Part shown: piece after piece, positions 24,031 to 25,949 of the stretch | Position numbering within the stretch: position 1 is the first letter of the stretch | Layout: every line of letters begins with the position of its first letter | Source of the DNA: CAZSVE01 sp964610175 | Lineage (GTDB): Bacteria; Pseudomonadota; Gammaproteobacteria; HK1 | Length of the DNA stretch: 25,949 bases | Direction of reading: 5' to 3' | Assembly: GCA_964610175.1 (NCBI GenBank) | Contig: CAZSVE010000042.1 | Span: 1-25,949 of the forward strand | Made by a program: the position numbers and the translations under genes | Notes under the pieces: generated by a model | The model's database searches: none | Seen by the model: only the letters and a program-made list of their open reading frames with translations | Told to the model about the DNA's origin: nothing

Positions 24031-25311
24031 TCATTTCTCGAACAGTAACGTACCAACATAGTCATCAAGCTCGGAACGCGCCAAAGTATATTGCGGCGTC
24101 TGGTCGCGCAAATGCTTCACGGTCACCTGCCTCGAAGCCATCTCGTTCTCGCCCAGGATCAGCGCGATCCGGGCATTACTGCGGTCGGCACGTTTCAGTT
24201 TCGCCTTGAAACCTCCGGCATCGAGATCCACGATCAACCGTAGTTTCGGAAAGCCATCACGAAGCTCCTCGGCAAGCACCTTCCCTCCCCGAGCAACGTT
24301 CTCACCCACGGCAACCAGGTAGGCATGGGGCGTCGACTCGGGAAGGATTATCTCATCCCCTTTAATCAGATCCACCAAGCGTTCCAAGCCAATGGCGTAT
24401 CCCATAGCCGGTGTCGCCGGTTCCCCCATTTCACTCACCAGTGCATCGAAACGCCCACCGGCACAAACCGCTGCCTGCGCCCCCAGGCGATCCGTCGTCC
24501 ATTCGAACACGGTCCCGGTGTAATAATCAAGACCACGCACCAAATACGGATTCACGATATAGTCGATCTTTACTGCATCCAGGATCGACAAAAGCTCTTC
24601 GAAATGGGCCCTGGTTTCCCCATTCCAAAACTCCGCAATGCGCGGTGCCCGCTGGACAATAGGCCAGAGATCCGGGTTCTTGGTATCCAGGATTCGCAAT
24701 GGATTCGTATGCAGGCGGCGACGGCTCGTCTCATCCAACTCATCGGCTCGCGCCGAGAAATAATCGATCAACGCGCTGCGATAGTGGTCCCGCTCCTCAC
24801 CAGCACATAGAGAATTCAATTCCAGGCGCAGCCCGGACACCTTGAGTTCACGCCACAGGCGGGCGGTCGTCAGCAACAACTCCGCATCGATAGCGGGCCC
24901 TGCTATCCCAAAGGCCTCCACGCCGATCTGATGAAACTGCCGATAGCGCCCCTTTTGCGGGCGCTCATGACGAAACATCGGCCCCAGATACCACAGGCGT
25001 TGAACCTGATTCCGCAACAGGTGATGCTCGATGCCAGCGCGCACGCACCCTGCCGTCCCCTCGGGACGCAGCGACAGACTATCGCCACTGCGATCCGTAA
25101 AGGTATACATCTCCTTCTCCACGATATCCGTCACCTCGCCGATAGACCGCGCGAAAAGTTCCGTCTTCTCCACCATGGGAATCCGTATTTCCCCATAGCC
25201 ATAGGTCGAGAGAATCGCGCGCGCGGTATCCTCCACGTATTGCCAATAAGGCGTATCCGAGGGGAGGATATCCCCCATGCCGCGAATAGCTTGTATCTTT
25301 TTATTACTCAT
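24031..25311 (-). CDS. hisS: Histidyl-tRNA synthetase
   Basis: This 426-residue class II aminoacyl-tRNA synthetase is close in length to E. coli HisRS (424). Motif 2 is PMFRHERPQKGRYRQFHQ, the histidine-specific motif is LVRGLDYYTGTVFEW and motif 3 is AMGYAIGLERLVDLI. The C-terminal anticodon-binding domain runs from about 325 to the end. AAGGA seven bases before the ATG at 25311 supports this start over the ATG at 25320. In relatives ispG often lies upstream; here the upstream 640 bases have no such gene. Confidence 0.96.
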   Translation of the reverse strand: MSNKKIQAIRGMGDILPSDTPYWQYVEDTARAILSTYGYGEIRIPMVEKTELFARSIGEVTDIVEKEMYTFTDRSGDSLSLRPEGTAGCVRAGIEHHLLRNQVQRLWYLGPMFRHERPQKGRYRQFHQIGVEAFGIAGPAIDAELLLTTARLWRELKVSGLRLELNSLCAGEERDHYRSALIDYFSARADELDETSRRRLHTNPLRILDTKNPDLWPIVQRAPRIAEFWNGETRAHFEELLSILDAVKIDYIVNPYLVRGLDYYTGTVFEWTTDRLGAQAAVCAGGRFDALVSEMGEPATPAMGYAIGLERLVDLIKGDEIILPESTPHAYLVAVGENVARGGKVLAEELRDGFPKLRLIVDLDAGGFKAKLKRADRSNARIALILGENEMASRQVTVKHLRDQTPQYTLARSELDDYVGTLLFEK

Positions 25312-25949
25312 AGAAATCATCCTTTAATTCAGGGATGCTGTTTCCCCACCCGATTCCCACGTCGGCACATGGAAACCGGTAAAAAAGGTGTCGATTGCTG
25401 AGCTTTATTTGCCTCACCCCAACAATCCGCTTGGACAAGGCTCTGAATCACACCTTCCATCATGTCGGTTGTGGTTATGTCATTAATTCGTGGCCCTTCA
25501 AAAATCCGTGGGTAGTGTGAGCCGCAGGCATCGGCTTAGTCTCGAACGGTGCGGCCAATCCGAAGCAAGATGAACAGGACTGGTCTAACGGTCATGTAGT
25601 GGGTTCCGACACCCCGGATAATGAAAGAGCGCCTGCTGTTTCATAGTAAATCCTACCTGTGCGGGTCCGTACCTGTGTACAGAACTTGCTCGAACTCACC
25701 GAGAACCTCGAAGCATCGATGCGTGAACTGAAAACACGCGATGCGCTCAAACCTAACCCGGCAAAGCCGGAACCAAAATTCCATCGCATGGATAAAGGAT
25801 ATGTCATCTCGACCGGAGGGAGAAATCTTGTGCATTTGGAATTTTTCAAGTCAGAAGATTTCTCGCTTCGCTCGAAATGACAGATTAAAAATTTTGCCTC
25901 CTCAAAAGAACTCGTGGGTAGATTTTGGGACAGGAAAATTGCCAAGGGC
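25312..25949. other. End region upstream of hisS, fragments only
   Basis: No supported gene. A 73-codon open frame starting with GTG 25659 contains a helical stretch (LLELTENLEASMRELKTRDA) and a Pro/Lys-rich part, but its end lies in a repeat-like segment (TTCTCGCTTCGCTCGAAATG), a motif typical of dispersed repeats in many genomes. It could be the remnant of a gene. The last bases (CAGATTAAAAATTTT at 25881-25895) also occur at the very start of the window. Confidence 0.4.

Noticed and set aside
1..25949. CRISPR array from the recurring repeats
   Set aside because: Copies are about 110 bp, kilobases apart and in both orientations, so they do not form an array.

Overview
The window reads as chromosomal DNA from a gammaproteobacterium with dissimilatory sulfur metabolism. 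Ribosomal proteins, HisRS, RuvA, HtpG, MtaB and the YfgM-like protein are all of gammaproteobacterial type. The clearest metabolic marker is a qmoA-qmoB-hdrC-hdrB unit, the redox partner of APS reductase in sulfur oxidisers and sulfate reducers. A free-living or symbiotic sulfur oxidiser fits best. The genus cannot be fixed from this sequence. The landscape is gene-sparse for a bacterium, with several intergenic gaps of 300-770 bases, three decaying genes and a dispersed repeat of about 110 bp present six times plus one fragment. That is what one expects of a genome under relaxed selection, for example a host-associated lineage.

Layout. Positions 1-631 hold a broken brnT toxin gene, interrupted by a repeat, with its intact BrnA antitoxin gene. 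At 1020-5713 lie a class I hybrid cluster protein (hcp), an RND/MMPL exporter and a small [2Fe-2S] ferredoxin, all on the plus strand. A long imperfect foldback and a repeat copy follow, then ruvA (minus strand, without ruvC or ruvB), then a lone GspH-type pseudopilin gene directly after another repeat copy. Positions 7515-8280 are non-coding and hold hairpins and a repeat. An extended SDR/thioester-reductase-like gene sits just downstream of tRNA-Gly(CCC) on the minus strand. An M1-type metallopeptidase pseudogene occupies 9954-11256, then come a repeat and htpG (11842-13797), then a C39-type peptidase pseudogene and a non-coding stretch.

The minus-strand block 15127-21996 holds mtaB, then qmoA, qmoB, hdrC and hdrB. 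Next are rpmB-rpmG (plus strand), with a YfgM-like gene, a small membrane-protein gene and hisS on the opposite strand. The last 640 bases show only fragments and short repeats.

How the genes work together. QmoA and QmoB (flavin and iron-sulfur HdrA relatives) with HdrC and HdrB (iron-sulfur, CCG domains) would form an electron-transfer complex for AprBA (APS reductase, not in this window). The membrane part of QmoC is replaced by a soluble HdrCB pair. Hcp fits defence against nitric oxide or nitrosative stress. The hisS to yfgM order resembles the hisS-yfgM-bamB-der cluster of gammaproteobacteria, cut short here.

Main points for a second look: the repeat family and its in-frame insertion into brnT, the QmoAB-HdrCB arrangement with a charged insert in QmoB, and the three pseudogenes. 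I saw no CRISPR array, prophage, insertion-sequence transposase or clearly new multi-gene system.
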